Shown here in pieces: positions 26,694 to 36,780 of a DNA stretch of 64,000 bases; position 1 is the stretch's first letter; each line of letters begins with the position of its first letter. The notes beneath the pieces were generated by a model that was given only the letters and a program-made list of their open reading frames with translations, was not told the DNA's origin and searched no databases. The translations under genes were made by a program, and so were the position numbers. Source of the stretch: Luteococcus japonicus (GTDB lineage: Bacteria; Actinomycetota; Actinomycetes; Propionibacteriales; Propionibacteriaceae); the NCBI RefSeq assembly GCF_003752415.1, contig NZ_RKHG01000001.1:1240001-1304000 (forward strand), in the 5' to 3' direction.

Positions 26694-27687
26694 ATGCCTC
26701 GACGGACGGCTTCCCCCACGGATTCGGACATGCTGGGTGTGGGCATCGTGGTCTACGACGGCGTGACCCTGCTGGACGTCAGCGGTCCCGCCGAGGTCTT
26801 CGACCGCGCCGGCGGCTACCGGGTGGAACTGCTCTCCCCCGACGGCGGTGAGGTGCGCGGCTCCAACGGCCTGCGACTGGCGGGCACGCGGGCGATGCAC
26901 GAGCCCTTCGCCCTCGACGTGCTGGTGGTGGCCGGTTACGAGCACCTGCCGCACCGCGAGCTGCCGACCCCGCTGCTGGAGGCCGTGGCGCGCTTCGTCC
27001 CCTTGGCGGAGAGGGTGGCGTCGGTGTGCACCGGGGGCCTTCGTGCTGGCAGCCCTCGGACTGCTCGACGGGCGACGGGCCACCACGCACTGGCGCCAGG
27101 CCGACGAGCTGGCCCAGCTGCACCCCCGGGTGCGGGTGGAGGCCTACGTGCTGCACATTGCCGACGGCCCGGTGTGGACCTCGGCCGGGATCACTGCAGG
27201 GGTTGACCTTGCGCTGTCCATGGTAGAGGAAGACCTGGGCGCCGAGCGGGCCCGGGAGGTGGCTCGCGAGCTGGTGGTCTTCCTGCACCGCTCCGGCGGG
27301 CAGGCGCAGTTCTCCACCTCGCTGCGCACCCCGGTGACCACCCACCAGCGCCTGCGCGAACTGATGGAAGACGTGCAGGCAGACCCAGCGGCGCCACACA
27401 CGGTGGATTCCATGGCCCGCACCGTCTCGCTGAGCAGTCGCCAGCTCACCCGCCTGTTCCAACACGAGCTGGGCACCACCCCGGCGCGCTGGCTGGAGCT
27501 GGTGCGCCTGGACCACGCCAAGCAGTTGCTGCTGGACGGCCACTCGGTCACCGAGAGCGCCCAACTCAGTGGCTTCGGCTCCGACGAGACCCTGCGTCGC
27601 GTCTTCTGGCGCCTGCTGCACACCACGCCGAGCGACTACCGGGAACACTTCCGCACGGCCGGGACCAGAAGCGCCCCGCTTGGCTGA
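26694..27687 (+). CDS. GlxA-family AraC regulator with DJ-1-like domain, apparent frameshift
   Basis: The N-terminal part in one frame has the DJ-1/PfpI-like fold start (LGVGIVVYDGVTLLDVSGP...), and the remainder in another frame completes it (CTGAFVLAALGLLDG, with the elbow Cys) and adds a C-terminal AraC HTH pair (MARTVSLSSRQLTRLFQ; FGSDETLRRVFWR). Removing one G from the GGGGG at 27030-27034 restores a 330-residue protein. A TAGACT -10 (26682-26687) lies 6 nt before the ATG. It may control the divergent CoA-transferase operon; this is inference from position only. Confidence 0.8.
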
Positions 27688-27712
27688 GTGCGCCTGAGCC
27701 GTCGGTCCCCAC

Positions 27713-28570
27713 TCAGCTGCGCCAGAGCCCTCGCGTCCCGATGGTGCGGGCCAACCGCAGCAGGCGCTCGTCGGCGCGCGGCGAGAGATGGCACCAGTAG
27801 GTCGGGTTGGCCTGCTCGTCGAGTACCGGCACCTGGACGCGGTGCGGATCGGCACCCAGTTCGGCAAGCGCCAGGTCCGTGCTGAAGACCGGCAGGCTGG
27901 AGGTGCGGGCGATCTCGAACAGGGCGTCCGGTTCCTGGACCAGGAAGTGGGCACGCGGCATCCGGGAGCGCACCAGCTCTGCCCAGAATCCGATCCGCGA
28001 GTGCAGCAGCATGGTCTCACCGTCGAGCTGCTCCAGCCTGATGCCGGGCAGTGCCGCGGCGGGGTGCGCCGGGGGCACCGACAGGTAGAGGTGCTCGACG
28101 CCACACCGGAAGCCCGGGAGTCCATCGGCCGGCGGAACGGTGCTGATCCCGACGTGCACGTCGCCTTCGGTCAGGGCGCGGGCGACGTCGTCGAGGCTCC
28201 CCAGCCGCGAGGTGATCGACAGGCCCGGGCAGGCCGCCTCGATGCGCGGCAGCACACGCCACAGGGGCGCCGGGGCGCAGGAGACGACGTCGATGGTGCG
28301 GCAGCGTCGGTCGAGCTCGGTGAGGGCGGCGTGCATCTCGTCGAGTTCGTCCAGCACCCGTCGCGCATGGACAGCCGCCAGTCCACCGGCCTCGGTGACG
28401 GCGATCTGGTTGGCGCTGCGCTCGAACAGGGGCGCAGGAAAGGCGCGCTCGAAGCGCTGCATCGAGCGTGACAGGGCGGGCTGTGAGAGGTGCAGCTCGT
28501 CGGCGGCCGCAGTGAGGGTGCCGTGCTCGACCACGGCGAGGAAGTGACGCAGCTGCTCCACGGTGACCAT
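27713..28570 (-). CDS. LysR-family transcriptional regulator
   Basis: The 285-residue protein has the N-terminal winged HTH ([37 protein letters not shown]) and a periplasmic-binding-like effector domain. It is divergent from the aldo/keto reductase-SDR pair at 28668 and is the natural candidate regulator of it. A TAACCT -10 (28577-28582 on the complement) lies 6 nt before the ATG, suggesting a leaderless transcript. The effector is unknown. Confidence 0.93.
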   Translation of the reverse strand: MVTVEQLRHFLAVVEHGTLTAAADELHLSQPALSRSMQRFERAFPAPLFERSANQIAVTEAGGLAAVHARRVLDELDEMHAALTELDRRCRTIDVVSCAPAPLWRVLPRIEAACPGLSITSRLGSLDDVARALTEGDVHVGISTVPPADGLPGFRCGVEHLYLSVPPAHPAAALPGIRLEQLDGETMLLHSRIGFWAELVRSRMPRAHFLVQEPDALFEIARTSSLPVFSTDLALAELGADPHRVQVPVLDEQANPTYWCHLSPRADERLLRLARTIGTRGLWRS

Positions 28571-28667
28571 GCCCCAAGGTTATGCCAGCCTGACTCATCG
28601 ACACTGTCCTTCTGCTGGTCCACGACGCAGACTGGAGGAACAACACCCCAGAGGAAGGACGAAAACC

Positions 28668-29528
28668 ATGACTGCACTGCAGACCACCACCCTGAACAAC
28701 GGCGTCGAGATGCCCCTGCTCGGCTTCGGCGTCTTCCAAGTCCCGGAGGCCGCCGAGTGCGAGCGCGTCGTCAGCGAGGCCCTGGAGGCCGGCTACCGGC
28801 TGATCGACACCGCCGCCGCCTACGGCAACGAGGAGGCCGTCGGCCGAGCCATCGCCGCCAGCGGCATTGCCCCCGACGAGATCTTCGTGACCACCAAGCT
28901 GTGGATCCAGGACGCCGGCGAGAAGGCCACCCGCGCCGCCTTCGAGACCTCGCTGGCCAAGCTCGGTCTCGATCGGCTCGACCTGTACCTCATCCACCAG
29001 CCCTTCAACGACTACTACGGCTCCTGGCGCGCCCTGGAAGAGCTGCTCGCCGAGGGCCTGGTGCGCGCCATCGGAGTCTCGAACTTCTACCCCGAGCGAC
29101 TGGTGGACCTGGCCCTGAACGCCAGCATCGTTCCGGCCGTCAACCAGGTGGAGCTGCACCCCTTCTTCCAGCAGGCCGACGCCCTGGCCACGATGAACAA
29201 GCTCGGCGTCGCCCCGCAGGCCTGGGGCCCCTTCGCCGAGGGCCAGCACGGCATCTTCACCCACCCCGTCCTGACCCGCATCGGCGAGGCCCACGGGGTC
29301 ACCGCAGCCCAGGTTGCCCTGCGCTGGAACATCCAGCGCGGCGTCAGCGTGCTGCCCAAGTCTGTGACCAGCGAGAGGATCAAGGCCAATGCCGACGTGT
29401 GGGCCTTCGAGCTCAGCGCGTCCGAGATGGACGAGGTCGCCACTCTGGACCTGGGCCACTCGGAGATCATCGACCACAGCAGCCCCAACACCGTCGAGAT
29501 GCTCAACGGCCTGCGCATCCACGACTGA
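28668..29528 (+). CDS. Aldo/keto reductase
   Basis: The 286-residue NADPH-dependent reductase shows the AKR tetrad context: [15 protein letters not shown] (Asp, Tyr), VTTKLWI (Lys), LYLIHQPF (His), and the cofactor segment [11 protein letters not shown] near the C-terminus. The ATG at 28668 follows a GAGGAAGGA ribosome site. The second gene of the pair is an SDR 36 bp downstream, and a divergent LysR gene precedes it. Confidence 0.92.
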   Translation: MTALQTTTLNNGVEMPLLGFGVFQVPEAAECERVVSEALEAGYRLIDTAAAYGNEEAVGRAIAASGIAPDEIFVTTKLWIQDAGEKATRAAFETSLAKLGLDRLDLYLIHQPFNDYYGSWRALEELLAEGLVRAIGVSNFYPERLVDLALNASIVPAVNQVELHPFFQQADALATMNKLGVAPQAWGPFAEGQHGIFTHPVLTRIGEAHGVTAAQVALRWNIQRGVSVLPKSVTSERIKANADVWAFELSASEMDEVATLDLGHSEIIDHSSPNTVEMLNGLRIHD

Positions 29529-29563
29529 CCACCCACCACCCCACCAACACCACAGGAGCAGAC

Positions 29564-30379
29564 ATGACTGACCAGATCGCCGTCCTGATCGGCACCGGAA
29601 GCATCGGGGTGGCCATCGCGCGGCAGTGCGCCGTGGGCCGCACCCTCGTGCTGGCCGACCGTGACCAGGAACAGCTCGACGTGCGCGCCGAGGAGCTGCG
29701 CAATGAGGGATTCACCGTCGAGACGCACCCGGTCGACGTCAGCAATCGCGAGCAGGTGGAGGAGCTGGCCACCTTCGCCGACGGCCTGGGCACCGTCACC
29801 CGCATCGTCCACGCTGCCGGCGTCTCACCGAATCAGGCACCACCCCAGACCATCGTCGCGGTGGATCTGCTGGGCACCGCCTTCGTGCTGGACGCCTTCG
29901 GCAAGGTCATCGGGCAGGGAGGTGCGGGCATCGTGATCGCCAGCCAGGCGGGCCACATGGGGTCCTTCGACGCCGAGGTGGAGGCCCAGCTGGCCCATGT
30001 TCCGCTGGAGGACCTCGCCACGATACCGGCGCTGACCGAGGTGGCTGACTCCGGTGCCGCCTACATCCTGGCCAAGCGGGCCAATGCCCTGCGCGTGCAG
30101 GCCGCAGCCCTCAGCTGGGGTGACCGGGGAGCTCGGGTCAACTGCCTCAGCCCGGGCATCATCTCCACGCCACTGGGTCGCCACGAGATGAACGGCCCGC
30201 AGGCCGAGGCCTACCGCGTCATGCTGGACCGCTCCCCCGCCGGGCGGATGGGCACCCCGTCGGAGATCGCCGGCCTGGCCGCCTTCCTGCTGGACGAGCG
30301 CGGCTCCTTCATCACCGGATCGGACATCCTGTGCGACGGCGGCGTGATCGCCGCCATGCGCGCCGGCCGGATCGGCTGA
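29564..30379 (+). CDS. SDR family oxidoreductase
   Basis: The 271-residue protein has a slightly shortened cofactor motif (LIGTGSIGVAIA), HAAG in place of NNAG, IVIASQAGHMG (Ser), and a YILAKRAN active-site Tyr/Lys (YxxxK). It lacks the usual TGxxxGxG wording, so it is a divergent SDR. CAGGAG precedes the ATG. It forms an operon with the aldo/keto reductase; both may act on the same carbonyl compound. Confidence 0.88.
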   Translation: MTDQIAVLIGTGSIGVAIARQCAVGRTLVLADRDQEQLDVRAEELRNEGFTVETHPVDVSNREQVEELATFADGLGTVTRIVHAAGVSPNQAPPQTIVAVDLLGTAFVLDAFGKVIGQGGAGIVIASQAGHMGSFDAEVEAQLAHVPLEDLATIPALTEVADSGAAYILAKRANALRVQAAALSWGDRGARVNCLSPGIISTPLGRHEMNGPQAEAYRVMLDRSPAGRMGTPSEIAGLAAFLLDERGSFITGSDILCDGGVIAAMRAGRIG

Positions 30380-30405
30380 GTCGGGCGCACACCCGGGCGT
30401 CAGAC

Positions 30406-30813
30406 CTACCGGGGCGGGGCGTCGGCCAGGTGCGCCAGGCGCAGGTCGGCAAGCCGCTCGTCGAGCCTGGAGCCGTCCAGGCCCGCGTCCTGGGCGGACG
30501 GATCGATGACCCGTCCCAGCCGCCCGAGTTCGACGAGCACGGGCATGGTGGCAAGCCCCAGTTCGGTGAGCGAGTAGCGGCCCTGCTTGCCGCGAGTGAC
30601 CTCGTCCTTGACGAGGAAGCCCGCAGTCACCAGGTCCGTGAGGCGACGAGACAGCACTGGAGCGCTGATGCCCTCGTCGCTGCCGGTGAGCAGGTCCCGG
30701 AAGGAGCGACGGCGGTGCAGGGCGATGTCGCGCAGGATGAGCAGGCTCCACTGGTCTCCCACCATCTCCAGGCTCCGGTTGATCGGGCAGGACGAGCGCG
30801 CCTCGTGGATCAT
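30406..30813 (-). CDS. HxlR-family winged-helix regulator
   Basis: The 135-residue protein has the HxlR core: SSCPINRSLEMVGDQWSLLILRDI with an N-terminal Cys, FRDLL, and LSRRLTDLVTAGFL. The ATG at 30813 follows GAGAGG; a longer GTG-started form from 30870 would overlap the divergent promoter. An imperfect inverted repeat in the intergenic region is its likely operator. It probably controls the divergent fused oxidoreductase-hydrolase gene. Confidence 0.88.
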   Translation of the reverse strand: MIHEARSSCPINRSLEMVGDQWSLLILRDIALHRRRSFRDLLTGSDEGISAPVLSRRLTDLVTAGFLVKDEVTRGKQGRYSLTELGLATMPVLVELGRLGRVIDPSAQDAGLDGSRLDERLADLRLAHLADAPPR

Positions 30814-30853
30814 CAGCCTCTCCCCCAGCCCGTCGGGCCCGTCGCGATGGTGA

Positions 30854-30895
30854 TTGCAAAGTGTTATCACTCACTGTAGCGTCTTCAGTAGTAAC
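30854..30895 (+). promoter_or_regulatory. Promoter and HxlR operator for the fused oxidoreductase
   Basis: TTGCAA (30854-30859) and TAGCGT (30877-30882) are spaced by 17 bp and point to the gene at 30941. GTTATCACT (30863-30871) and AGTAGTAAC (30887-30895) form an imperfect inverted repeat (7 of 9 positions) across the -10, as expected for an HxlR repressor site. Confidence 0.6.
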
Positions 30896-30940
30896 AAGGT
30901 GCAACTACTTCCGGGCTTGGCCCGAGTGAGGGCAGTCCCC

Positions 30941-32819
30941 ATGAAGGCTTTCGTCATGACCCGCTACGGCGCCCCCTTCCAGGAGGCGGAGGTGCCCCGG
31001 CCCACGCCCGGCCCCGGACAGGTCCTGGCGCGGATGGCCGCCGCCGGCATCAACCACGCCGACGACCGCGCCCGCCAGGGCGAGTTCAAGGCACTGTTCA
31101 AGCCCCGCCTGCCCAGCGTCGCGGGCGGCGAGCTGTCGGGCACCGTCGTCCAGCTGGGCGACGGCGTCAGCACCGTGGGCGTCGGCGACGAGGTCTTCGC
31201 CTACACCGGGGTGGTGCGGACGGGCGCCTTCGCCGAGTACGCCGTGGTAGATGCCGAGGCACTGGCGCCGGCACCCCGCACCGTCTCGCTGACCGAGGCC
31301 GCCTCGCTGCCCGTCGTCGCGCTGACCGCCTGGCAGGCACTCGTCACGCTCGGCCAGGTGCAGCCGGGCCAGCGGGCTGGTGCATGGCGGCTCCGGCGGG
31401 GTCGGCTCGGCGACCATCCAGCTGGCCAAGCACCTGGGCGCCACCGTCGCCACCACCGCGTCGAGCCGCCATGCCGACTTCGTCCGTAGTCTGGGCGCCG
31501 ACCAGGTGATCGACTACCGCAGCCAGGACTTCGTTGCCGAGCTGGCCGAGGCCCCGGTCGGCCTGGTGCTCGACACCCAGGGCGGCGAGACCACCTCGCG
31601 ATCCTTCGAGGTGCTGCGCCCCGGCGGGTTGGTGGTTGGCATCGCCGGACCCCCCGACCCCGCGCTGGCCGACCAGGCCGGCGCTCCCCTGCCCGTGAAG
31701 CTCGCGCTCGGCGCGCTGAGCGCCAGGCTCCGCGCCAAGGCCAAGAAGCTGGGCGTCCGCTACCGCTTCCTGTTCATCGAGCCCGATGGCCGAGCGCTGG
31801 CCACCATCGCAGGACTGGTCGACGAGGGCGTGCTGCGGCCGGTGGTGGACCGGATTCTCCCCTTCGAACAAACCCTGGATGTGATGCAACAGATGCTCGA
31901 CGGTGGCACCCCAGGCAAGGTCCTGGTGGCCACCGACCTCGACGGCTCGTCGTCCACGGCGGACGAGGCCGGGGCACAGCGCCCCACCCGATGGGCCAGC
32001 ACCCCTACCCTCCACGTCACCGTCGAGGGCAAGAAGCTCCACTACCGCGACCTGGGCCCGCTCGGCGGCACCCCGGTGGTGCTGCTGACCCATCTGGCCG
32101 CGACGCTCGACGAGTGGGACCCGCGGGTGGTCGACGCACTGGCGGCCAGCCACCGGGTCGTCGCCCTGGAACTGGAAGGCGTCGGCGGCTCCGAGGGCGA
32201 GGTGCCGTTGAGCATCGCCGAGATGGCCGCCACTGCGCGGGCCATGATCGCCGGGCTCAGGCTGGGGAGGATCGACCTGATGGGCTTCTCGCTGGGCGGT
32301 TTCATCGCGCAGCAGGTGGCGCTGGACGACCCGCAACTGGTCCGCCGCTTGGTACTGACCGGCACCGGACCAGCCGGCGACAAGGGCATCGACCACGCCA
32401 CGGGCGGCGCCTACATCTACCTCGACATGCTGCGCGGCACCCTCGCCCGCACCGACGCCAAGGAATTCCTGTTCTTCCCCCGCACCACCACGGGCAAGGC
32501 AGCCGCGAAGGACTACCTGGCACGACTGCAGGAGCGCTTGGTGGACCGCGACGAGCCGATGTCGGTGCGCGGTTTCCGGCGGCAGATCAAGGCCATCCGC
32601 CGATGGGGACAGCAGGAGCCACAGGACCTCTCGGCCATCACGGCGCCCACGCTGATCGCCAATGGCGAACACGACCGCATGGTGCCCACCGAACTCTCCG
32701 AAGACCTGCACCGGCGCATCCCTGGCAGCAGCCTGGTGATCTACCCCGCTGCCGGACACGGTGGCATCTTCCAGCACCACGAGCAGTTCACCCAGGCGCT
32801 GCTGGCCCACCTGGACTGA
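30941..32819 (+). CDS. Fused NADPH:quinone-type oxidoreductase and alpha/beta hydrolase, apparent frameshift
   Basis: The N-terminal half is a zinc-independent MDR enzyme (MKAFVMTRYG..., catalytic-domain GGELSGTV, Rossmann LVHGGSGGVGSATIQLAK, VIDYRSQDF). After about residue 330 a short linker leads into an alpha/beta hydrolase (LLTHLAATLDEWDPRV, nucleophile elbow MGFSLGGFIAQ, acid NGEHDRMVP, base GHGG). The two are in one frame from 31380; only the MDR part is split by an extra G in GCGGGCT near 31374. Correcting it gives about 625 residues. The HxlR gene divergent from it is the likely regulator. The reaction is unknown. Confidence 0.82.
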
Positions 32820-32825
32820 TCGGCC

Positions 32826-33470
32826 TCAGTGGGTGGCCCCAGCGGCCAGGGCAATGTCCTCGCGATGCTCCACGACGGCGACGAGGGCGGACGTGAGGCC
32901 GCGGACGATGTCGCCCAGGGGCAGGCCGGGAGCACCGGGGTGCTGGTCGGCCTGCTCGGGAATGAAGGGCACGTGGACGAAGCCCGCCCGCACCTCGCTC
33001 CGGCCACCGACGGCCAGGTGGTGCAGCACCCCGTACATCAGGTGGTTGCAGACGAAGGTGCCGGCCGTGTTCGACAGCGAGGAGGGCAGACCCTCGTCGC
33101 GGATGGCCTGCACCATCGCCTTGACCGGGAGGGTGGCGAAGTACGCGGCGGGGCCGTCGTCTGCCACAGAACGGTCGAGGGGTTGGTTGCCCTCGTTGTC
33201 GGGGATCCGGGCGTCGTCGACGTTGATGGCGACCCGTTCCGGGGTCACGTCGGGGCGTCCACCGGCCTGACCGACGCAGATCACCGCGTCGGGCCGCAGC
33301 TCGTCGATGGCGGCGGTCACGACGTCGATGGAGCGCCCGAAGACGGTGGGCACCTGCAGCGTGACCACCTCCGCCCCGGCAATCTCGGCGGGCAACCGAC
33401 GCACGGCCTCCAGGGCCGGGTTGACGGGTTCGCCACCGAAGGGGTCGAAGGCGGTCACGAGCAGGCGCAT
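32826..33470 (-). CDS. pcp: Pyroglutamyl-peptidase I
   Basis: The 214-residue cysteine peptidase removes N-terminal pyroglutamate. It starts MRLLVTAFDPFGGEPVNPA, the classic Pcp opening. The catalytic residues lie in ERVAIN (Glu), TAGTFVCNHLMYG (Cys) and AGFVHVPFIP (His). The ATG at 33470 follows the upstream gene's stop by one base, so the two are translationally coupled. Confidence 0.95.
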   Translation of the reverse strand: MRLLVTAFDPFGGEPVNPALEAVRRLPAEIAGAEVVTLQVPTVFGRSIDVVTAAIDELRPDAVICVGQAGGRPDVTPERVAINVDDARIPDNEGNQPLDRSVADDGPAAYFATLPVKAMVQAIRDEGLPSSLSNTAGTFVCNHLMYGVLHHLAVGGRSEVRAGFVHVPFIPEQADQHPGAPGLPLGDIVRGLTSALVAVVEHREDIALAAGATH

Positions 33471-33471
33471 G

Positions 33472-34005
33472 TCAGGCCTCGTCGATGGCTGTGACGAAGG
33501 CGTCGAGGTCATCGGGATTGCGCGAGGTGACCAGCGTCCACCCCTTGGCCGTGCAGACCTTGGCCTGTTCGTCGACGACGGTGGCACCGGCATTCTTCAG
33601 GTCGGTGCGGATGGAGTCGTAGCCGGTCAGGGTCTTGCCCTCGGCCAGACCGGTCTCCACCAACACCCACGGGGCGTGGCAGATGGCGGCGATGGTGCGG
33701 CCGGCCGCGGCCTGGTCCTTGACCACCTGCTGGATCTCGGGGTCGATGCGGGCGGCGTCGGAGTTGAGGGTGCCGCCGGGCAGGAGCACGACGTCGAAGG
33801 GGCCCGTGGCCTCGGAGAGCTTCTTGTCGACGGGGAAGACCTCGCCGCGGTCCTTGTCGTTGACGAAGGTCTGCACGTCCTTGCCGGACGGGGTGGCGAC
33901 GACCACGTCGTGGCCGAGTTCCTTGAGCTTGGTGGCGGGCACCACGATCTCGGGCTGCTCCACGCCGAAGTCGGTGGAAACGATGATGATCTTCTTGGTA
34001 GCCAT
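33472..34005 (-). CDS. DJ-1/PfpI-family protein (YhbO-like)
   Basis: The 177-residue protein has the nucleophile elbow AAICHAPWVL with a Cys-His pair and the glutamate segment DFGVEQPEI near the N-terminus. Family members act as deglycases, chaperone-like or peptidase-like stress proteins. It is the first gene of an operon with pcp. A TAGCGT -10 (34012-34017 on the complement) lies 6 nt before the ATG. Confidence 0.9.
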   Translation of the reverse strand: MATKKIIIVSTDFGVEQPEIVVPATKLKELGHDVVVATPSGKDVQTFVNDKDRGEVFPVDKKLSEATGPFDVVLLPGGTLNSDAARIDPEIQQVVKDQAAAGRTIAAICHAPWVLVETGLAEGKTLTGYDSIRTDLKNAGATVVDEQAKVCTAKGWTLVTSRNPDDLDAFVTAIDEA

Positions 34006-34085
34006 GCTTCGACGCTAGTGCAGCATCGGCCCCCGTCCAAGCGCTGGGGCTTCGCCCAGAGCGTGACACCTGCGAGCGGCCCGGA

Positions 34086-34697
34086 TCAGGCGCGCGGACG
34101 CGCCAGGTCCACCCGCGAGGAGGCCTCGATCCCGTAGTAGGCGCTCGGCCCGCCGGCCCTCAGCATCGGTTGTGCGGCGGCGGTGTCGAAGAGGCCGTCG
34201 GCCAGCAGGTCCTCGCGGATGTGCACGGCCACCACCTCACCGAAGGTGACCCAGGTGCCCACCCCGTCGCCCTGCACGTCGGCCAGTTCGAGCTGCTGGG
34301 TGACGCGGCACTCGAAGTTCACCCCGGCCGCGGCCACCCGCGGTGCGGCAACCTCCACGGACGCCGCAGCCTCCAGCCCGGCGCGCTCGAACTCGTCCTC
34401 GTCGGTCGGGGCGCAGGTCTGGTTCATCTGTTCCAGCAGCCCGCGGTCGACGAGGTTCCAGGTGAACTCCCCCGTGGCGGCGCAGTTGGCCACGGTGTCC
34501 TTCCACCCGATGCTGGCGAAGCCGATGATCGGTGGGGTGTAGTTGAAGGCGTTGAAGAAGGAGTACGGCGCCAGGTTGCGAGCCCCGGCCGCATCCACGG
34601 TGGCGATCCAGCCGATGGGTCGGGGACCGACGATGGCATTGAAGGGGTCGTGGGGCAGGCCGTGTCCCTGCCCGGGGCGGTAGAAGTGACTCGACAC
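34086..34697 (-). CDS. Flavin reductase-like FMN-binding protein
   Basis: The 203-residue protein starts at a GTG (SSHFYRPGQGHGLPHDPF) and has the flavin-binding core VGPRPIGWIATVDAAGARNLAPYSFFN with NYTPPIIGFAS, typical of the flavin reductase/DIM6-NTAB family. It binds FMN and may reduce flavins or act as an accessory oxidoreductase. It is divergent from the HEAT-repeat gene. Confidence 0.85.
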   Translation of the reverse strand: MSSHFYRPGQGHGLPHDPFNAIVGPRPIGWIATVDAAGARNLAPYSFFNAFNYTPPIIGFASIGWKDTVANCAATGEFTWNLVDRGLLEQMNQTCAPTDEDEFERAGLEAAASVEVAAPRVAAAGVNFECRVTQQLELADVQGDGVGTWVTFGEVVAVHIREDLLADGLFDTAAAQPMLRAGGPSAYYGIEASSRVDLARPRA

Positions 34698-34762
34698 GCG
34701 CCCATCAAAGCACCCCCGGCCACGGGACGCAGGACCTTGGGACGCCCGCCTATGATCGTCGC

Positions 34763-35494
34763 GTGACCTCCTTGGCAACCCTGATGTCCGCCCTGCGCGG
34801 AGCCGACGCCAACCTCCGCCAGCAGGCCGCCCTGCAGCTTGGCGGACACGAGACCGCGGAAGTGTGTGCAGAGCTGGTGGAGTTGATGGCCAGCGAGCCG
34901 GATGACTTCGTGCGCGAGACCCTCACCTGGGCCGTGGTCAGCACTCCGCAGACCGCCACGGCTCCCCTGGTGGCGGCGCTGGAACGTGACGACCTCCCCC
35001 AGGAGCCCGTCCTGCACGCCCTGAGCAAGGTGGGCGACCCGTCCACCGTCGCGGCGATCCTGCCGCATGCCGCCAGCGAGGATCCGACGGTGGCGGCCAA
35101 GGCGTGGTGGGCCCTGGGGCGGATTGCCGACGATTCCTCGCTGCCGGTCCTGCTGTCCCATCTGGGAGCGCAGAAGGCGGAGTTGCGCCATGGCCTGACC
35201 CGGGCGCTGCTGCAGTTCGGTGCCAGGGCCATCGACGCGCTGGAGGGTGAGCTGGACCACCCGGATGCCGCGCACCGGTCGCATGCGGCGGAGGTGCTGG
35301 TGGCCTTCGCGAATCCGGACCAGTACGGCACCGTGGAGCGGCGCAGCGGGCAGGACTTCTCGGCCCGGGCGGCTGAGGTGCTGCGTCGGGCGAAGGCTCC
35401 GGAGGTGGACGGCGCCCTGTTGTTGGCGACGGTGAGCGACGACCGCCCCGGCCTGGCGTCCGCCGCCGAAGGCCTGCGCGAGCAGCGCGGCTGA
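34763..35494 (+). CDS. HEAT-repeat protein
   Basis: The 243-residue protein is made of about six short helical pairs with the HEAT/PBS-lyase pattern (LRQQAALQLGG, FVRETLTWAVVS, PVLHALSKVGDPSTV, VAAKAWWALGRIAD, LRHGLTRALLQFG). Such proteins are scaffolds; the partner is unknown. The GTG at 34763 lies 6 nt behind a TATGAT hexamer (34751-34756), a clear leaderless arrangement. Confidence 0.8.
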   Translation: MTSLATLMSALRGADANLRQQAALQLGGHETAEVCAELVELMASEPDDFVRETLTWAVVSTPQTATAPLVAALERDDLPQEPVLHALSKVGDPSTVAAILPHAASEDPTVAAKAWWALGRIADDSSLPVLLSHLGAQKAELRHGLTRALLQFGARAIDALEGELDHPDAAHRSHAAEVLVAFANPDQYGTVERRSGQDFSARAAEVLRRAKAPEVDGALLLATVSDDRPGLASAAEGLREQRG

Positions 35495-35569
35495 CAACCA
35501 CCCTCCCCCGTTCAGCCGATGGCACGGACCCCCGCGTCAGCCCCGGATCCAATTGTGTAGTCTATGACT

Positions 35570-36028
35570 ATGAGACTTGAGGTAACTCGGCGGGCCGAGT
35601 TGGCAGTACAGGCGATGGCCCTGCTGTCACCTCCCGACACCCGCCTCAAGGCCCCCGACCTCGCGGACGCACTCCAGAGCACGCGGGGCTTCGTGCCCCA
35701 GGTGGTGGGTCCGCTGGTGAAGGCGGGATGGGTGCAGTCCATCCCCGGCCCGACGGGCGGCTACTCCCTCACCCCCGCCGCCAGCCGCATCAGCGTGCTG
35801 GAGGTGATCGAGGCCGTCGACGGCCCCACCGCCACCGGACAGTGCGTCGCCCATGACCAGCCCTGCGGCCAGGGCCGCCCCTGCGCCCTGCACGAAGCCT
35901 GGACGAAGGCGCGCACCAGCCTGGTCGCCACCCTGTCCGCGGTTCCCGCCGTCCCCGAAGCGCCGGCAGCAGAACCAACAAGCACCACGTCACACACCGA
36001 GCAGAAGGAGAAGCACCATGAAGGCTGA
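35570..36028 (+). CDS. Rrf2-family transcriptional regulator (NsrR/IscR-like)
   Basis: The 152-residue protein has the Rrf2 winged HTH (LEVTRRAELAVQAMALL, GFVPQVVGPLVKAGWV, PGPTGGYSLT) and three cysteines in CVAHDQPCGQGRPC, the Fe-S cluster ligands of this family. A TAGTCT hexamer (35558-35563) 6 nt before the ATG at 35570 favours that start; an ATG at 35564 is possible. The palindrome TAGTC-tat-GACTA (35558-35570) covers the start and may be an autoregulatory site. The next gene is the iron-sulfur repair protein, so the sensor likely responds to NO or Fe-S stress. Confidence 0.9.
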   Translation: MRLEVTRRAELAVQAMALLSPPDTRLKAPDLADALQSTRGFVPQVVGPLVKAGWVQSIPGPTGGYSLTPAASRISVLEVIEAVDGPTATGQCVAHDQPCGQGRPCALHEAWTKARTSLVATLSAVPAVPEAPAAEPTSTTSHTEQKEKHHEG

Positions 36029-36731
36029 CACCAACGCAACCCTGGGCGCCCTGGTCACACAGGACCCGCGCCGCGCCCGCGTGCTGGAGAAGCACGAGCT
36101 GGACTACTGCTGCAATGGGCAGCGGACGCTGGCGGAGGCAGCCGCCGCGGCCGGCCTCGACGCCGAACAGGTGGCCGCGACGCTGGACCTTCCCGAGGCA
36201 CCAGCCGCACCGGATGCCCCGGGCAGCGTGCCGCTGGCCAATGCCACCCTGGCCCACGAGATCGTCGACACCCACCACGCCTACCTGTGGGAGGAGATGC
36301 CGCGCCTGCAGGCGCTGGTGGCGAAGGTGCAGGGGGTCCACGGCCAGAACCATCCCGAGCTGACCCGGGTGCGCGAGGCCTACGAGGAAGCCGTCGCGGA
36401 CCTGGAGCCGCACCTGACCAAGGAGGAGCGGGTGCTCTTTCCGGCCATCAGCAAGCTGGAGAAGGCCCAGGCACCGGTCGCATTCCCCTTCGGCACCCTC
36501 GCCAACCCGATCCGCCAGATGCTGGCCGAGCACGACGTCGTCGGTGACCTGTTCAAGGAGATCCGCCAGTTGACCGGCGGCTACACCGCCCCGGACGACG
36601 CCTGCAATTCCTACCGCGCGATGCTCACCGGGCTGGAGGAGATGGAGTTGGACCTGCACGAGCACATCCACAAGGAGAACAACATCCTGTTTCCCCGGGT
36701 GCTGGAGCTGGAAGCAAGCCTGAGGGCCTGA
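36018..36731 (+). CDS. Iron-sulfur cluster repair di-iron protein (Ric/YtfE/ScdA)
   Basis: The 237-residue protein has the N-terminal ScdA domain LEKHELDYCCNGQRTLAEA with the Cys pair and a C-terminal hemerythrin-like four-helix bundle with His/Glu ligands (VDTHHAYLWEEMPRL, HLTKEERVLFP, EHDVVGDLFKEIR, LHEHIHKENNILFPR). It helps repair Fe-S centres damaged by NO or oxidants. The start overlaps the Rrf2 gene by 11 bp, and the radical SAM gene follows 49 bp later. Confidence 0.95.
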   Translation: MKADTNATLGALVTQDPRRARVLEKHELDYCCNGQRTLAEAAAAAGLDAEQVAATLDLPEAPAAPDAPGSVPLANATLAHEIVDTHHAYLWEEMPRLQALVAKVQGVHGQNHPELTRVREAYEEAVADLEPHLTKEERVLFPAISKLEKAQAPVAFPFGTLANPIRQMLAEHDVVGDLFKEIRQLTGGYTAPDDACNSYRAMLTGLEEMELDLHEHIHKENNILFPRVLELEASLRA

Positions 36732-36780
36732 GCCCCCACCCCCGCCGTCCAGTCAGACCAGCCCGCAGGAGAGACCCCAG

